Shown: positions 15,190-23,930, counted from the stretch's first letter. The stretch is 64,000 nucleotides of DNA from Flavobacterium defluvii (GCF_900129555.1 NZ_FQWC01000013.1:1-64000), one strand, 5' to 3'. Made by a program: numbers and translations. The notes: generated by a model not told the origin, from the sequence alone.

Positions 15190-15786
15190 ATGAAAAAAAT
15201 ACTTTTAATTTTTTTAGCAGCTTTTACTTTTGCTGTTAATGCGCAGAACACAATTCCTCAATCTGCGGTCGATATTGCTCCTTTGTTAATAGGAGAGAAA
15301 ATCCCAAACATTACTTTAAAATCATCTGAAAATACAGATGTAAATATTTCAGATTTACTTAAAAAGAAAAAAACAGTTCTTATTTTTTATCGCGGCGGCT
15401 GGTGTCCGTTTTGTAATATGCATCTGCAGGCTTTGGCCGAAGCCGAAAAACAAATTTTAGAATTAGGATATCAAATTATTGCTGTAAGTCCCGATTCTCC
15501 TGAAAATTTGAAAAAAACGGAAGAGACTGATAAACTAAAATATACGCTGCTTTCTGATTCAAAAGGCGAATTAATCAAAGCTGTGGGAATTGCTTATCAG
15601 GCACCCGAAAACTACAAATCGGTAATTAACGTACATTCTAATGGAATCAATACGAGTTTGTTACCAGTTCCTTCTGTTTTTGTATTAAATAACGAAAGCG
15701 ATATTCTTTTTGAATACATCGCTCCGGATTTTAAACATCGCATAAGTACAGAATTACTTGTTTCAGTATTAAAAAACTTTAAATAA
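15190..15786 (+). CDS. Peroxiredoxin-like exported thiol protein
   Basis: This 198-residue protein of the AhpC/TSA-like thioredoxin fold has a signal peptide (first 18 or so residues, ending VNAQ). The active site is RGGWCPFCNMHLQAL with Cys72 and Cys75, and the AVSPDSPENLKKTEE segment that follows is typical of peroxiredoxin-like family proteins. It would reduce peroxides or act as a thiol reductase in the periplasm. It is the first of seven tightly spaced genes to 19529, and the next, a YHS protein, starts 5 bases later. Confidence 0.82.
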   Translation: MKKILLIFLAAFTFAVNAQNTIPQSAVDIAPLLIGEKIPNITLKSSENTDVNISDLLKKKKTVLIFYRGGWCPFCNMHLQALAEAEKQILELGYQIIAVSPDSPENLKKTEETDKLKYTLLSDSKGELIKAVGIAYQAPENYKSVINVHSNGINTSLLPVPSVFVLNNESDILFEYIAPDFKHRISTELLVSVLKNFK

Positions 15787-15791
15787 AAAAG

Positions 15792-16250
15792 ATGAAAAAG
15801 CTAGTATTACTTTTATTGATTTTGGTTTCAGTTCATTCATTTGCTCAAAATGATGCCAAACGAATTTCTCAATATAATTTAGAAAACAAAACTGCCATTC
15901 AGGGTTATGATCCGGTGGCGTATTTTAATCAGGGAAAAGCAGTTAAAGGGAAAAAAGAATTTTCGGTTTCTTATCAGGGTGTGGGATATAATTTTTCATC
16001 AAACGAAAACAAAACCGCTTTTTTGAAAAATCCGTCAAAATATGAACCACAATATGGAGGCTGGTGCGCCTATGCGATGGGAAGTTCCGGCGAAAAAGTA
16101 GAAATTAATCCGGAAACTTTTAAAATTGTTGATAACAAATTGTACTTGTTTTACAATGCCTATTTTAATAATACTTTGAAAAGCTGGAACAAAGACGAGG
16201 ATAATTTGAAAACAAAGGCTGATAACAATTGGCGAAAAATATACAAATAA
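15792..16250 (+). CDS. YHS domain-containing exported protein
   Basis: This 152-residue protein has a signal peptide (MKKLVLLLLILVSVHSFAQ) and a YHS-type domain in which AIQGYDPVAYFNQGKAVKG and FLKNPSKYEPQYGGWCAYAM are the marker stretches. YHS domains are small metal-binding modules. A lone Cys (GGWCAYAM) may bind a metal. It is co-transcribed with the peroxiredoxin-like gene and the DoxX-like gene, a pairing that suggests a periplasmic redox or metal-handling task. Confidence 0.85.
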   Translation: MKKLVLLLLILVSVHSFAQNDAKRISQYNLENKTAIQGYDPVAYFNQGKAVKGKKEFSVSYQGVGYNFSSNENKTAFLKNPSKYEPQYGGWCAYAMGSSGEKVEINPETFKIVDNKLYLFYNAYFNNTLKSWNKDEDNLKTKADNNWRKIYK

Positions 16251-16259
16251 CGAGAAATC

Positions 16260-16640
16260 ATGAAAAAAGAAATTATAACATGGATTCTTAGACTTGCGGC
16301 GTCGATAATATTACTGCAAACCCTGTTTTTTAAATTTAGCGGAGCAGAAGAAAGTATTTATATTTTCTCGACTTTAGGAATAGAACCTTATGGAAGAATT
16401 GGTTCCGGAATTGCAGAGCTGGTTGCCGTTATTTTAATTCTTATACCCAGAACAACCTGGATTGGAGCTTTGCTAGGATTTGGCATTATGACCGGAGCCG
16501 TTTTGTCGCATTTATTTGTATTAGGAATAGCGGTTAAAAATGATGGCGGATTACTTTTTGCATTGGCCATTATTACACTTTTATGCTGTTTAGGATTACT
16601 TTATTTAAATAAAAACAAATTGTATAATCTTCTAAATTAA
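16260..16640 (+). CDS. DoxX-like integral membrane protein
   Basis: This 126-residue protein has about four membrane helices and an early LRLAASIILLQTLFFKFSGAEES stretch that fits the DoxX/MauE-like redox-associated family. Members are often co-transcribed with thiol or catalase-type genes. It lies 9 bases after the YHS gene and 5 bases before DinB. The family assignment is by hydropathy and the KFSGAEES motif. Confidence 0.72.
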   Translation: MKKEIITWILRLAASIILLQTLFFKFSGAEESIYIFSTLGIEPYGRIGSGIAELVAVILILIPRTTWIGALLGFGIMTGAVLSHLFVLGIAVKNDGGLLFALAIITLLCCLGLLYLNKNKLYNLLN

Positions 16641-16645
16641 AAGTT

Positions 16646-17134
16646 ATGTTACTAAAATCAATACGTTACAGTTTAGATGAATTAATCAATTTATTAGATC
16701 AATTGTCTGATAAGGATTATTCAAAATCTTGCGAAGCTTTGAGTAATGCAAGTATTGGCGAACATACAAGGCACATTCTTGAAATGTTTCAGTGTCTCAA
16801 AAAAAGTTACGATTCGTCAGTTTTAAATTATGATAATCGCGAACGAAATAACCGCATTCAGACAGAAACAAAATTTGCCAAAGAAACTATTTCTGCAATT
16901 AAAATAGGATTAAAAACAGAAAATAAAGTAATCTTTATAGAACAAGTTGTAGACAGTCTTGCTTTAAGAATTCAAAGTAATTATTATCGTGAATTGCTTT
17001 ATAATCTGGAACATTGTATTCATCATCAGGCTTTAATAAAAGTTGCTGTGCGAGAATTTGAAAATGTTTTAATAGATGACAATTTTGGCGTAGCGCGTTC
17101 AACCATAGAATATAGAAAACAATGTGTACAGTAA
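16646..17134 (+). CDS. DinB family protein
   Basis: This 162-residue four-helix protein of the DinB/YfiT superfamily has a possible metal-binding His triad spread as in the family (IGEHTRHILEMF near the front, LEHCIHHQALIKVA near the end). Members are thiol-dependent transferases or of unknown function. The 3' end overlaps the next start by 13 bases (17122-17134), a sign of translational coupling. Confidence 0.78.
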   Translation: MLLKSIRYSLDELINLLDQLSDKDYSKSCEALSNASIGEHTRHILEMFQCLKKSYDSSVLNYDNRERNNRIQTETKFAKETISAIKIGLKTENKVIFIEQVVDSLALRIQSNYYRELLYNLEHCIHHQALIKVAVREFENVLIDDNFGVARSTIEYRKQCVQ

Positions 17135-17832
17135 GTTTTGTCAATAACAACGGCATTGTAATTATTACTTCAAACCGGGATGAAAAAGTAATTCGTCCCG
17201 GTGCCGAAGCGCCAAGAAACTTTTTCCATAACGGGAAAAATGTTATGTACCCAAAAGATTCAAAAGCAGGAGGAACATGGTTTGCAATTGATGAAAACGG
17301 AATTGTTCTGGTTTTGCTCAATGGCGGAATCATTAAACATACTCCGGTTCTTCCTTACAGAAAAAGCCGCGGATTAATTCTTCTCGATATTATTTCTGAT
17401 GTTTCGCCAAAAGATTTTTGGAAACAGATTAACTTGCAAAATATCGAGCCTTTTACTTTGGTCTTGTATCAAAATGAAGAATTATATGAGTTAATCTGGG
17501 ACGGTTCTGCAAAAAGAACAACAAGATTAAATGAATTTCAAAATCATATTTGGTCGTCTGTCACTTTATATTCAGAAGAAATTAGAAAGAAACGATCAGG
17601 CTGGTTTTTTGATTTTTTGAAAAATAAAATTAAAATATCAGCATTAGATATGTTTGATTTTCATCGAAACACACATAATGAAGATTCTCAAAACGGATTA
17701 ATCATCAATAGAGAAAATATAATGAAAACGTTAAGTGTAACACAAACGGTAATTGAGCAAAACAGAGCCGTTATGAAATATTATGATTTAGTAAAAACAG
17801 AAGATTTTGCCACTTCGTTTATCCGAATTTAA
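17122..17832 (+). CDS. NRDE family protein (TANGO2-like)
   Basis: This 236-residue protein begins MCTVSF and has SNRDE at residues 18-22, the motif that names the family (NRDE/TANGO2). The GGTWFAIDENG stretch is also diagnostic. The N-terminal Cys in MCTV suggests an Ntn-hydrolase-like fold. The biochemical activity is unknown. It overlaps the DinB gene by 13 bases and precedes an ATP-grasp gene by 12 bases. Confidence 0.82.
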   Translation: MCTVSFVNNNGIVIITSNRDEKVIRPGAEAPRNFFHNGKNVMYPKDSKAGGTWFAIDENGIVLVLLNGGIIKHTPVLPYRKSRGLILLDIISDVSPKDFWKQINLQNIEPFTLVLYQNEELYELIWDGSAKRTTRLNEFQNHIWSSVTLYSEEIRKKRSGWFFDFLKNKIKISALDMFDFHRNTHNEDSQNGLIINRENIMKTLSVTQTVIEQNRAVMKYYDLVKTEDFATSFIRI

Positions 17833-17844
17833 ATTGCAGACAAG

Positions 17845-18879
17845 ATGAAACTATTTTTTCATAAAGTGACAAATTGGGAATACTGGCCGTTTCAGGTTTT
17901 GTATTTTCCAATTTATTTTCTTTGGGCATACTACGCTCTAAAAGCCAGATCTATTTTTTTCTTTAATGCTTCAAATCCAAAAATTAAAAATGGCGGATTT
18001 ATGATGGAAAGCAAAAAACAGATTTATGATTTGCTTCCGCAGAAATATTATCCCAAAACAATTTTATTTAAAGAGAAAACAGATCTAAAAAGTATAGCCG
18101 ATGCAATTACAGAAAAGCAGATTTATTTTCCATTAATTGCAAAACCGGATATTGGTCTGCGTGGTTCGGGCGTAAAAAAAATAAAAACGATCCATGAATT
18201 AAAAGAATATGCAGAAAAAGCAAATTTTGATTTTTTAGTGCAGAGTTTAATTCCGTTTAAAAATGAAGTTGGCATTTTTTATGTTCGCCACCCACATCAA
18301 AAAAACGGAAAAATTACCGGAATCGTTTCCAAAGAATTTTTGGCCGTAACAGGAGACGGAAAATCGACAATTGAAGATTTAATAAATCAAACTCCAAGAT
18401 TTCAATTGCAGTTTGATGCTTTGAAAGGAGAATACGGAGATCAGTTAAACCAAATTTTAGAAGAAGGAGAATCGCTAAATCTGGTTCCGTTTGGGAATCA
18501 CGCAAGAGGCGCAAAATTTCTTGACGGAAGTCATTTAATTACTTCAAAATTGACCAATATGATTAATGATATCGCTTTGCAGATTCCGGAATTCTATTTC
18601 GGTCGATTTGATATCATGTACAATACTTTTGAAGAATTAGAGAAAGGAGAGAATTTTCAGATTGTGGAGTTAAATGGCGCGGCAAGCGAACCCACACATA
18701 TTTATGATCCAAAACATTCAGTTTGGTTTGCCTGGAAAGAGCTCGCACGACACATTACATATATGTACGAAATAAGCGTTGTAAACCATAAAATGGGAGT
18801 TCCGTATTTAGATCACAAAGCCGGCATGCATCAATACAAACTGCATCTGGCACAGAATAATAAAATTATGAATTTTTAA
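17845..18879 (+). CDS. ATP-grasp ligase-like protein
   Basis: This 344-residue protein has an ATP-grasp core: IAKPDIGLRGSGVKKI (about 98-113), KFLDGSHLITSKLTN and IVELNGAASEPTHIYDP, whose Glu and Asn are placed as metal ligands. It resembles D-alanine-D-alanine ligase-like proteins, but the true substrate is unknown. An N-terminal hydrophobic stretch (VLYFPIYFLWAYYAL) may attach it to the membrane. Its place in an operon with a peroxiredoxin-like, a DinB and an NRDE gene does not fit cell-wall synthesis. Confidence 0.72.
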   Translation: MKLFFHKVTNWEYWPFQVLYFPIYFLWAYYALKARSIFFFNASNPKIKNGGFMMESKKQIYDLLPQKYYPKTILFKEKTDLKSIADAITEKQIYFPLIAKPDIGLRGSGVKKIKTIHELKEYAEKANFDFLVQSLIPFKNEVGIFYVRHPHQKNGKITGIVSKEFLAVTGDGKSTIEDLINQTPRFQLQFDALKGEYGDQLNQILEEGESLNLVPFGNHARGAKFLDGSHLITSKLTNMINDIALQIPEFYFGRFDIMYNTFEELEKGENFQIVELNGAASEPTHIYDPKHSVWFAWKELARHITYMYEISVVNHKMGVPYLDHKAGMHQYKLHLAQNNKIMNF

Positions 18880-18881
18880 AA

Positions 18882-19529
18882 ATGAAACCAATAAAAAATA
18901 TCTCAATAGGATTTTTGGTGAGTTTTCTAGGATCAATTCCGTTAGGATATTTAAACTTAGCGGGGTTAGAAATATATACAAAATCAGGATTTCACAACTT
19001 GATAATGTTTTTGTTTGGAGTCATTTTTGTCGAAACCTTTGTGATTTATTTTACATTGCTTTTTGCAAAACAACTTATAGAGAATAAAAAATTAATGAAA
19101 TTTATCGATCTCTTTTCGGTTGTATTCATGTTTATTCTGGCTTTTGTTTTTTATTTGAATTTTAATAAAACCACAAATTCAAAAAATTATCTACAGGAAT
19201 ATTTGACATATTCGCCTTTTGTAATTGGCATAATTTTAAATTGTTTCAATTTCTTGCAGCTCCCATTTTGGACAAGCTGGAATTTGTATTTGCTCAACGG
19301 AAACTATATAGTTATAGAAAGGAAGTTAAAATATTATTATATTGCAGGAACTTTGATTGGGATTTTTTTAGGAATGTTTAGTTTGATAGCACTATTGCAG
19401 ACTATTTTTCATAAAACAAATCAATTTTCAAAGCTAATATTGCCTGTATGTATTCCGTTATTTTTTATTGTTTTAGGAAGTATTCAGGCATTTAAAGTTT
19501 ATAAAAAATATTTTAAACTGCCGGTTTAA
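18882..19529 (+). CDS. LysE family translocator
   Basis: This 215-residue membrane protein with about six helices has GSIPLGYLNLAGLEIYTKSG at the front, typical of the LysE/RhtB exporter family (small amino acids and derivatives). It follows the ATP-grasp gene by 2 bases and ends the seven-gene run. If the ATP-grasp enzyme makes a dipeptide-like product, this exporter might release it; that is only a guess. Confidence 0.72.
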   Translation: MKPIKNISIGFLVSFLGSIPLGYLNLAGLEIYTKSGFHNLIMFLFGVIFVETFVIYFTLLFAKQLIENKKLMKFIDLFSVVFMFILAFVFYLNFNKTTNSKNYLQEYLTYSPFVIGIILNCFNFLQLPFWTSWNLYLLNGNYIVIERKLKYYYIAGTLIGIFLGMFSLIALLQTIFHKTNQFSKLILPVCIPLFFIVLGSIQAFKVYKKYFKLPV

Positions 19530-19564
19530 GAAGATAGTTTTAAAACCTGCATAAATCTTCGTTT

Positions 19565-20536
19565 ATGAAAAAAATATACTTTCTGCTTCCATTTGTTTTT
19601 ATTGCTTGTAAATCAGGTACATCGACAGTCAGTCAAAAAGAAACAAAACCTGAATCTGTTGAGATCACTTATAAAGTTGAAGAATCTGAGGTTTCAGATT
19701 TTTTAAAATATCTTTCTTCAGATGAATTAGAAGGTCGTGAAACGGGAACAAAAGGCATTGAAAAAGCAGCTGTTTTTTTAGAAGATTTTTTTAAGAAGAA
19801 TAACATAAAACCTTATTTTGCATCTTATCGCGACACTTTGACGAATTTTAAAACTCCGGCTTTTAATATTGTTGGTATTTTAGAAGGAACAGATCCGGTT
19901 CTTAAAAACGAATATGTTGTTTTGAGCGCACATTACGACCATATCGGAGTTGAAAAGAAACAACAGCCAGATCAAATTTATAATGGAGCAAATGACGATG
20001 CTTCGGGTGTAACGGCTGTTGCGCAAATGGCAAAATATTTCAGTAAAACAAAATCAAATAAAAGAAGTATTCTTTTTGTGTTTTTTGCCGGAGAAGAAAA
20101 AGGTCTTTTAGGATCAAAAAGTATGGCTCCGAAACTGAAAGCAAAAAACTTCAATTTATATACTCAATTAAATATAGAAATGGTCGGCGTACCAATGAAA
20201 CGCGATTATCTGGCTTATATTACCGGTTTTGATAAATCGAATATGGCCGAAAAAATAAATGAATATACAGGAAAAAAAACAATCGGTTTTTTACCAAAAG
20301 AAGCCGAATACAAATTGTTTTACAGATCTGATAATTATTCGTTTTTTGAAGCTTTCGGAAAACCCTGCCAATCGATAAGTACTTTTGATTTTGAAAATTT
20401 TGATTTCTATCATCACGTTTCAGATGAATTTAAAGTAATGGATATTCCACACATGACAGCTTTTATTCAGGAGTTTTTACCAGCTGTAACTAAAATTGCA
20501 ACAACGCCAACAGAAGAAATTGTAATGAATAAATAA
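19565..20536 (+). CDS. M28 family metallopeptidase, lipoprotein
   Basis: This 323-residue lipoprotein has a type II signal with lipobox FIAC, lipidated at Cys15. The M28 zinc site is visible: His123 and Asp125 in SAHYDHIG, Asp144/145 in NDDASGVTAV and Glu177/178 in FAGEEKG. Members cleave N-terminal amino acids or short peptides. It would act in the periplasm or at the cell surface. It stands 35 bases after the LysE-type gene and has no obvious terminator before it, so it may be read through from that operon. Confidence 0.88.
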   Translation: MKKIYFLLPFVFIACKSGTSTVSQKETKPESVEITYKVEESEVSDFLKYLSSDELEGRETGTKGIEKAAVFLEDFFKKNNIKPYFASYRDTLTNFKTPAFNIVGILEGTDPVLKNEYVVLSAHYDHIGVEKKQQPDQIYNGANDDASGVTAVAQMAKYFSKTKSNKRSILFVFFAGEEKGLLGSKSMAPKLKAKNFNLYTQLNIEMVGVPMKRDYLAYITGFDKSNMAEKINEYTGKKTIGFLPKEAEYKLFYRSDNYSFFEAFGKPCQSISTFDFENFDFYHHVSDEFKVMDIPHMTAFIQEFLPAVTKIATTPTEEIVMNK

Positions 20537-20571
20537 CAGTTCGTTATTTTGGTTTTGCTTATTTTTGCTGC

Positions 20572-21249
20572 ATGAAAAATATTATTGTTACCGGAACGAG
20601 TAGAGGAATTGGATACGAATTAGCATTGCAATTTGCAAATGCCGGAAATCAGGTTTTAGCGATTTCAAGAAAAACTCCAAAAACACTTTTAGAACATAAA
20701 AATGTTACTTGCTTATCAATTGATTTGGCAGATGAAACTGCTTTGCACGAAGTAGAAAATTTTCTTTCTTCAACTTGGAAAAAAGTTGATGCATTGGTTC
20801 ATAATGCGGGTGCTTTAATATGGAAACCTTTTGCAGAAACTACACAGGCAGATTTTGAAAGTATTTATAAAGTAAATGTTTTTGCCGTGGCAAATCTTAC
20901 CAGAATTTGTCTTCCTTATTTACAAAAAGGAAGCCACGTTGTAACCATAAGCTCGATTGGCGGTGTACGCGGAAGTTTGAAATTTGCAGGTTTAGCAGCT
21001 TACAGTTCAAGTAAAGGAGCCGTAATTACGTTAACTGAATTATTGGCAGAAGAATATAAACAAGAAGGAATCTCATTTAACGTTCTGGCTTTAGGTTCTG
21101 TTCAGACAGAAATGCTGAACGAAGCTTTTCCGGGTTATCAGGCTCCAATTTCTGCCGAAGGAATGGCAACTTATATTTATGATTTTACATTAAACGGAAA
21201 TAAATACTTTAATGGGAAGGTTTTAGAAGTTTCTTCGACAAATCCATAG
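20572..21249 (+). CDS. Short-chain dehydrogenase/reductase (SDR)
   Basis: This 225-residue SDR has TGTSRGIG (7-14), HNAG (78-81), Ser near 127-128 (ISSIG) and Tyr144/Lys148 in YSSSKGA. It lacks a clear substrate signature. It follows the M28 peptidase by 35 bases. The next feature is the left arm of an S23 cassette that begins directly after the stop codon. Confidence 0.85.
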   Translation: MKNIIVTGTSRGIGYELALQFANAGNQVLAISRKTPKTLLEHKNVTCLSIDLADETALHEVENFLSSTWKKVDALVHNAGALIWKPFAETTQADFESIYKVNVFAVANLTRICLPYLQKGSHVVTISSIGGVRGSLKFAGLAAYSSSKGAVITLTELLAEEYKQEGISFNVLALGSVQTEMLNEAFPGYQAPISAEGMATYIYDFTLNGNKYFNGKVLEVSSTNP

Positions 21250-21280
21250 TTAATTATGAGTTTTGAGTTTTGATTATGAG
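21250..21280. repeat. Left arm of S23 cassette
   Basis: Three overlapping copies of the word TTATGAGTTTTGA run directly after the SDR stop codon. They match, inverted, the right arm near 21637-21660: ATTATGAGTT...AGTTTT on the left and TTTATGAGTT...AGTTTT on the right differ at about three of 19 positions. Confidence 0.6.
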
Positions 21281-21288
21281 TTTTGATT

Positions 21289-21657
21289 ATGAGTGAAAGT
21301 ATTGTGAAGGTTAAAAGTTTTGAGTTAGCCATAAGAGGAGTTAATTTTTATAAATGGCTGATTTCAGAAAAGAAAGAATTTATAATGAGTAAACAATTTT
21401 TACGCTCTGTAACTTCGGTTGGTGCAAATGTTCGAGAAGCTGTGAATGCCCAGAGTAAACCAGATTTTATACATAAATTATCAATTGCTCAGAAAGAATG
21501 TGATGAATCGATGTGTTGGCTTGAGATTTTAAAAGAAACGGATTATATTTCTTTAATAGGATTTGATTCGATTCATCAACAATGTAATGAGGTTTTAAAA
21601 ATTATTAGAAGTATTATAATTATATCCAAAAAAAAACTTATAACTCATAAATTATAA
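21289..21657 (+). CDS. Four-helix-bundle protein (S23 / rRNA IVS family)
   Basis: This protein of about 122 residues is helical and matches the four-helix-bundle (S23, rRNA intervening-sequence) family: FELAIRGVNFYKWLISE, SKQFLRSVTSVGANVREA and SIAQKECDESMCWLEILKET. Relatives are found inside 23S rRNA intervening sequences and beside retroelements, with no settled function. The TTG at 21283 could also start it, but ATG at 21289 gives MSESIVKVKS. The last codons lie in the right arm, so the C-terminus KKLITHKL is partly written by the repeat. The gene occupies the whole space between SDR and SprT. Confidence 0.82.
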   Translation: MSESIVKVKSFELAIRGVNFYKWLISEKKEFIMSKQFLRSVTSVGANVREAVNAQSKPDFIHKLSIAQKECDESMCWLEILKETDYISLIGFDSIHQQCNEVLKIIRSIIIISKKKLITHKL

Positions 21658-21660
21658 TTG
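21637..21660. repeat. Right arm of S23 cassette
   Basis: AACTTATAACTCATAAATT covers the end of the S23 gene and its stop codon, and is the inverted counterpart of the left arm at 21250. It touches the start of the SprT-like gene at 21663. Confidence 0.55.
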
Positions 21661-21662
21661 CT

Positions 21663-22268
21663 TTGAGCGATACATTAGCAAAATATATTCCGGAGCATGC
21701 TGTAAAGCCTGTTTTTGATTTGATAGTGGCCAATCAGGTTCATCTTAAAATCGTAAATGAGCGTCAGACGCGTCATGGCGATTATAGAAGAGCACTGAGC
21801 GGAAAACATGAAATTACGGTTAATGCAAGTTTAAATAAGTACAGGTTTTTGATTACGTTAATTCATGAAATTGCGCATTTAGTGGCTTTCGAAAAATTTG
21901 GTCGAAATATAAAACCGCATGGAAACGAATGGAAATATACTTTTCAGCGTTTGATGGTTCCCTTTATCAGGCCTGAGATATTTCCGAGCCAGATTTTACC
22001 TTTGCTTGCGAGACACTTTAAAAATCCTTCAGCAAGCAGCGATACAGATACTACTTTGTCTTTGGCCTTAAAACAATACGATTTAGCCAATGATAAAAAC
22101 TATATTTTTGAAATTCCCTACGGAAGCGTATTCCGAATTAAAAACGGCAAAATATTTAAAAAAATAGCCGTTAGAACCAAACGTTTTGAATGTTTGGAAA
22201 TTAGTTCAGGAAAAACATATCTTTTTAATCCAAATGCTGAGGTCGAACTTTTGCCCGGAAATCATTAA
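21663..22268 (+). CDS. SprT-like zinc metalloprotease domain protein
   Basis: This 201-residue protein has a SprT-like zinc site HEIAH (His68, Glu69, His72) and a likely third ligand in KPHGNEW (His86). The family includes bacterial SprT and the eukaryotic Spartan protease, but the bacterial role is unclear. No ATG lies near the front; TTG at 21663 is the only plausible start. It follows the S23 cassette by 5 bases. A two-way terminator separates it from the Mla-type genes. Confidence 0.85.
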   Translation: MSDTLAKYIPEHAVKPVFDLIVANQVHLKIVNERQTRHGDYRRALSGKHEITVNASLNKYRFLITLIHEIAHLVAFEKFGRNIKPHGNEWKYTFQRLMVPFIRPEIFPSQILPLLARHFKNPSASSDTDTTLSLALKQYDLANDKNYIFEIPYGSVFRIKNGKIFKKIAVRTKRFECLEISSGKTYLFNPNAEVELLPGNH

Positions 22269-22275
22269 AAAAAAC

Positions 22276-22322
22276 AAATTCCAAATCTCAATTGCATTGT
22301 AACAAATTGGGATTTGGAATTT
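22276..22322. terminator. Bidirectional terminator between SprT-like and mlaF
   Basis: An 18-bp stem (AAATTCCAAATC..., 22276-22293, with ...GATTTGGAATTT, 22305-22322; one G-U pair) with an 11-base loop has A residues on its left and T residues on its right, serving both converging genes. Confidence 0.82.
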
Positions 22323-22344
22323 TATTATGAGATTTAAAAAACTT

Positions 22345-23106
22345 TTAGCCTTTCAAATAAGCTTCTCGTACTTTTTTAAATAAGTTTGAAGAGTAAACGA
22401 ACTTCACAATATCTTTATTGTCAGTAACAAAAATTTCTTCTTTAGTTCCCTGCCATGCTTTTAATCCTTTTTTAAGGAAAACAATATTCTCGCCAATTTC
22501 CATAACCGAGTTCATATCGTGTGTATTAATTACGGTTGTAATGTTATATTCTTTTGTAATTTCCTGAATCAAATTGTCAATAAGAGTTGAGGTATTTGGG
22601 TCAAGACCAGAGTTTGGTTCATCACAAAACAAATATTTCGGATTGTTTACAATCGCACGGGCAATCGCAACACGTTTTTGCATACCTCCTGAAATTTCAG
22701 ATGGTAATTTTTTGTGAGCTTCAACCAGATTTACTCTTTCTAACACAAAATCAACACGTTCCTTAATTTGTGCTTTATTATTATTGGTAAACATTTTTAA
22801 AGGGAAAGCCACATTTTCTTCAACTGTCATTGAGTCGAATAAAGCACTTCCCTGAAAAACCATTCCAATTTCGGTTCTTAATTCTCTTTTTTCATCCGGA
22901 TCTAATTCAGAATAAACTCTGCCGTCAAATTCAATTGTTCCTGAATCCGGAGTATGAATTCCCAGTAAAGTTTTTAATAAAACCGTTTTTCCAGATCCAC
23001 TTTGTCCAATAATCAAGTTGGTTTTACCCGTTTCAAAAACGGTCGAAACACCTTTTAAAACTTTACTATCAGCAAATGATTTTTCTATGTTTTTTACTTC
23101 TATCAT
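22345..23106 (-). CDS. mlaF: ABC transporter ATP-binding protein, Mla-type
   Basis: This 253-residue ATPase has Walker A GQSGSGKTVLL, signature ISGGMQKRVAIARAI and Walker B YLFCDEPNSGLD. It fits the MlaF subgroup that powers phospholipid transport between the membranes. It overlaps the permease gene by one base at 23106. In Bacteroidetes the substrate-binding partner MlaD often lies elsewhere; it is not in this window. Confidence 0.85.
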   Translation of the reverse strand: MIEVKNIEKSFADSKVLKGVSTVFETGKTNLIIGQSGSGKTVLLKTLLGIHTPDSGTIEFDGRVYSELDPDEKRELRTEIGMVFQGSALFDSMTVEENVAFPLKMFTNNNKAQIKERVDFVLERVNLVEAHKKLPSEISGGMQKRVAIARAIVNNPKYLFCDEPNSGLDPNTSTLIDNLIQEITKEYNITTVINTHDMNSVMEIGENIVFLKKGLKAWQGTKEEIFVTDNKDIVKFVYSSNLFKKVREAYLKG

Positions 23107-23852
23107 TATCCTAATAATAATTGAGTTAATATATAATTAAAAAGAATGATACAAACCGATGTCCATACAAACGAAATTGTACTTGCTTTACCAACTTCAA
23201 GCGCTCCGCCTTTCATATAATAGCCATGAAAAGATGGAATTGTTGCCAATAACATTGCGAAAATTAAAGTTTTAATAAAAGCATAAGTAATGTGAAAAGG
23301 AATAAATTCCATTTGAGCTCCCTGAATAAAATCCTGACTAGTCGAAAATCCGCCATAAGCAGAAGCCAGCCATCCTCCAAAAATCCCTAAAAACATACTG
23401 ATCCCAATTACGAAAGGATACATTAGCAAAGCAATTATTTTTGGGAAAACAAGATAGTTTAATGAATTAACCCCCATAACTTCCAAAGCGTCAATTTGCT
23501 CCGTAACACGCATTGTTCCGATACTTGAAGTAATATAAGAACCCATTTTTCCGGCCATAATCACAGAAATAAAAGTAGGGGCAAACTCCAAAATTACAGA
23601 CTGACGGGTCGCAAAACCAATTAAATATTTTGGGATTAAAGGATTTGTTAAGTTTAAAGCAGTTTGAATAGCTACAACTCCTCCAATAAAGAAGGAAATA
23701 AAGCAGACAATTCCAAGAGAGTCAATAATAAGGTCGTCTATTTCTTTAAGGATTAAATTTTTCATAACAGGCCATTTGGTCTGTTTATTGAAAATTTCTT
23801 TCAGCATTAAAAAATATCTTCCTATTTGGGATAAATAACGAATTAGCATCAT
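23106..23852 (-). CDS. mlaE: MlaE-type ABC transporter permease
   Basis: This 248-residue protein with five to six membrane helices belongs to the MlaE/TrbB permease family: the GYFIGFATRQ-like and LMYPFVIGISMFLGIFGGW segments and the family-wide E..FIPFHI..FIKTLIF stretch are visible. It acts with the ATPase encoded next to it. The two genes share the TAATG stop/start and form a single unit. Two ATGs (23852, 23849) are adjacent; either is possible. Confidence 0.85.
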   Translation of the reverse strand: MMLIRYLSQIGRYFLMLKEIFNKQTKWPVMKNLILKEIDDLIIDSLGIVCFISFFIGGVVAIQTALNLTNPLIPKYLIGFATRQSVILEFAPTFISVIMAGKMGSYITSSIGTMRVTEQIDALEVMGVNSLNYLVFPKIIALLMYPFVIGISMFLGIFGGWLASAYGGFSTSQDFIQGAQMEFIPFHITYAFIKTLIFAMLLATIPSFHGYYMKGGALEVGKASTISFVWTSVCIILFNYILTQLLLG

Positions 23853-23883
23853 AAGTTTTAAATATTTGCTAAATTAAGGATTA

Positions 23884-23915
23884 GTTTACAGTTTACAGTT
23901 TCAGTTTAGAGTTTT
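23884..23915. repeat. AGTTTACAGTTT-word repeat before mlaE
   Basis: The word GTTTACA occurs twice in tandem, with a further degenerate copy (CAGTTTAGAG). It belongs to the word-repeat class found in many gaps here but has only one clear arm. It lies between mlaE and the glycosyltransferase stop codon. Confidence 0.45.
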
Positions 23916-23930
23916 TTAATTTTTTTAAGA

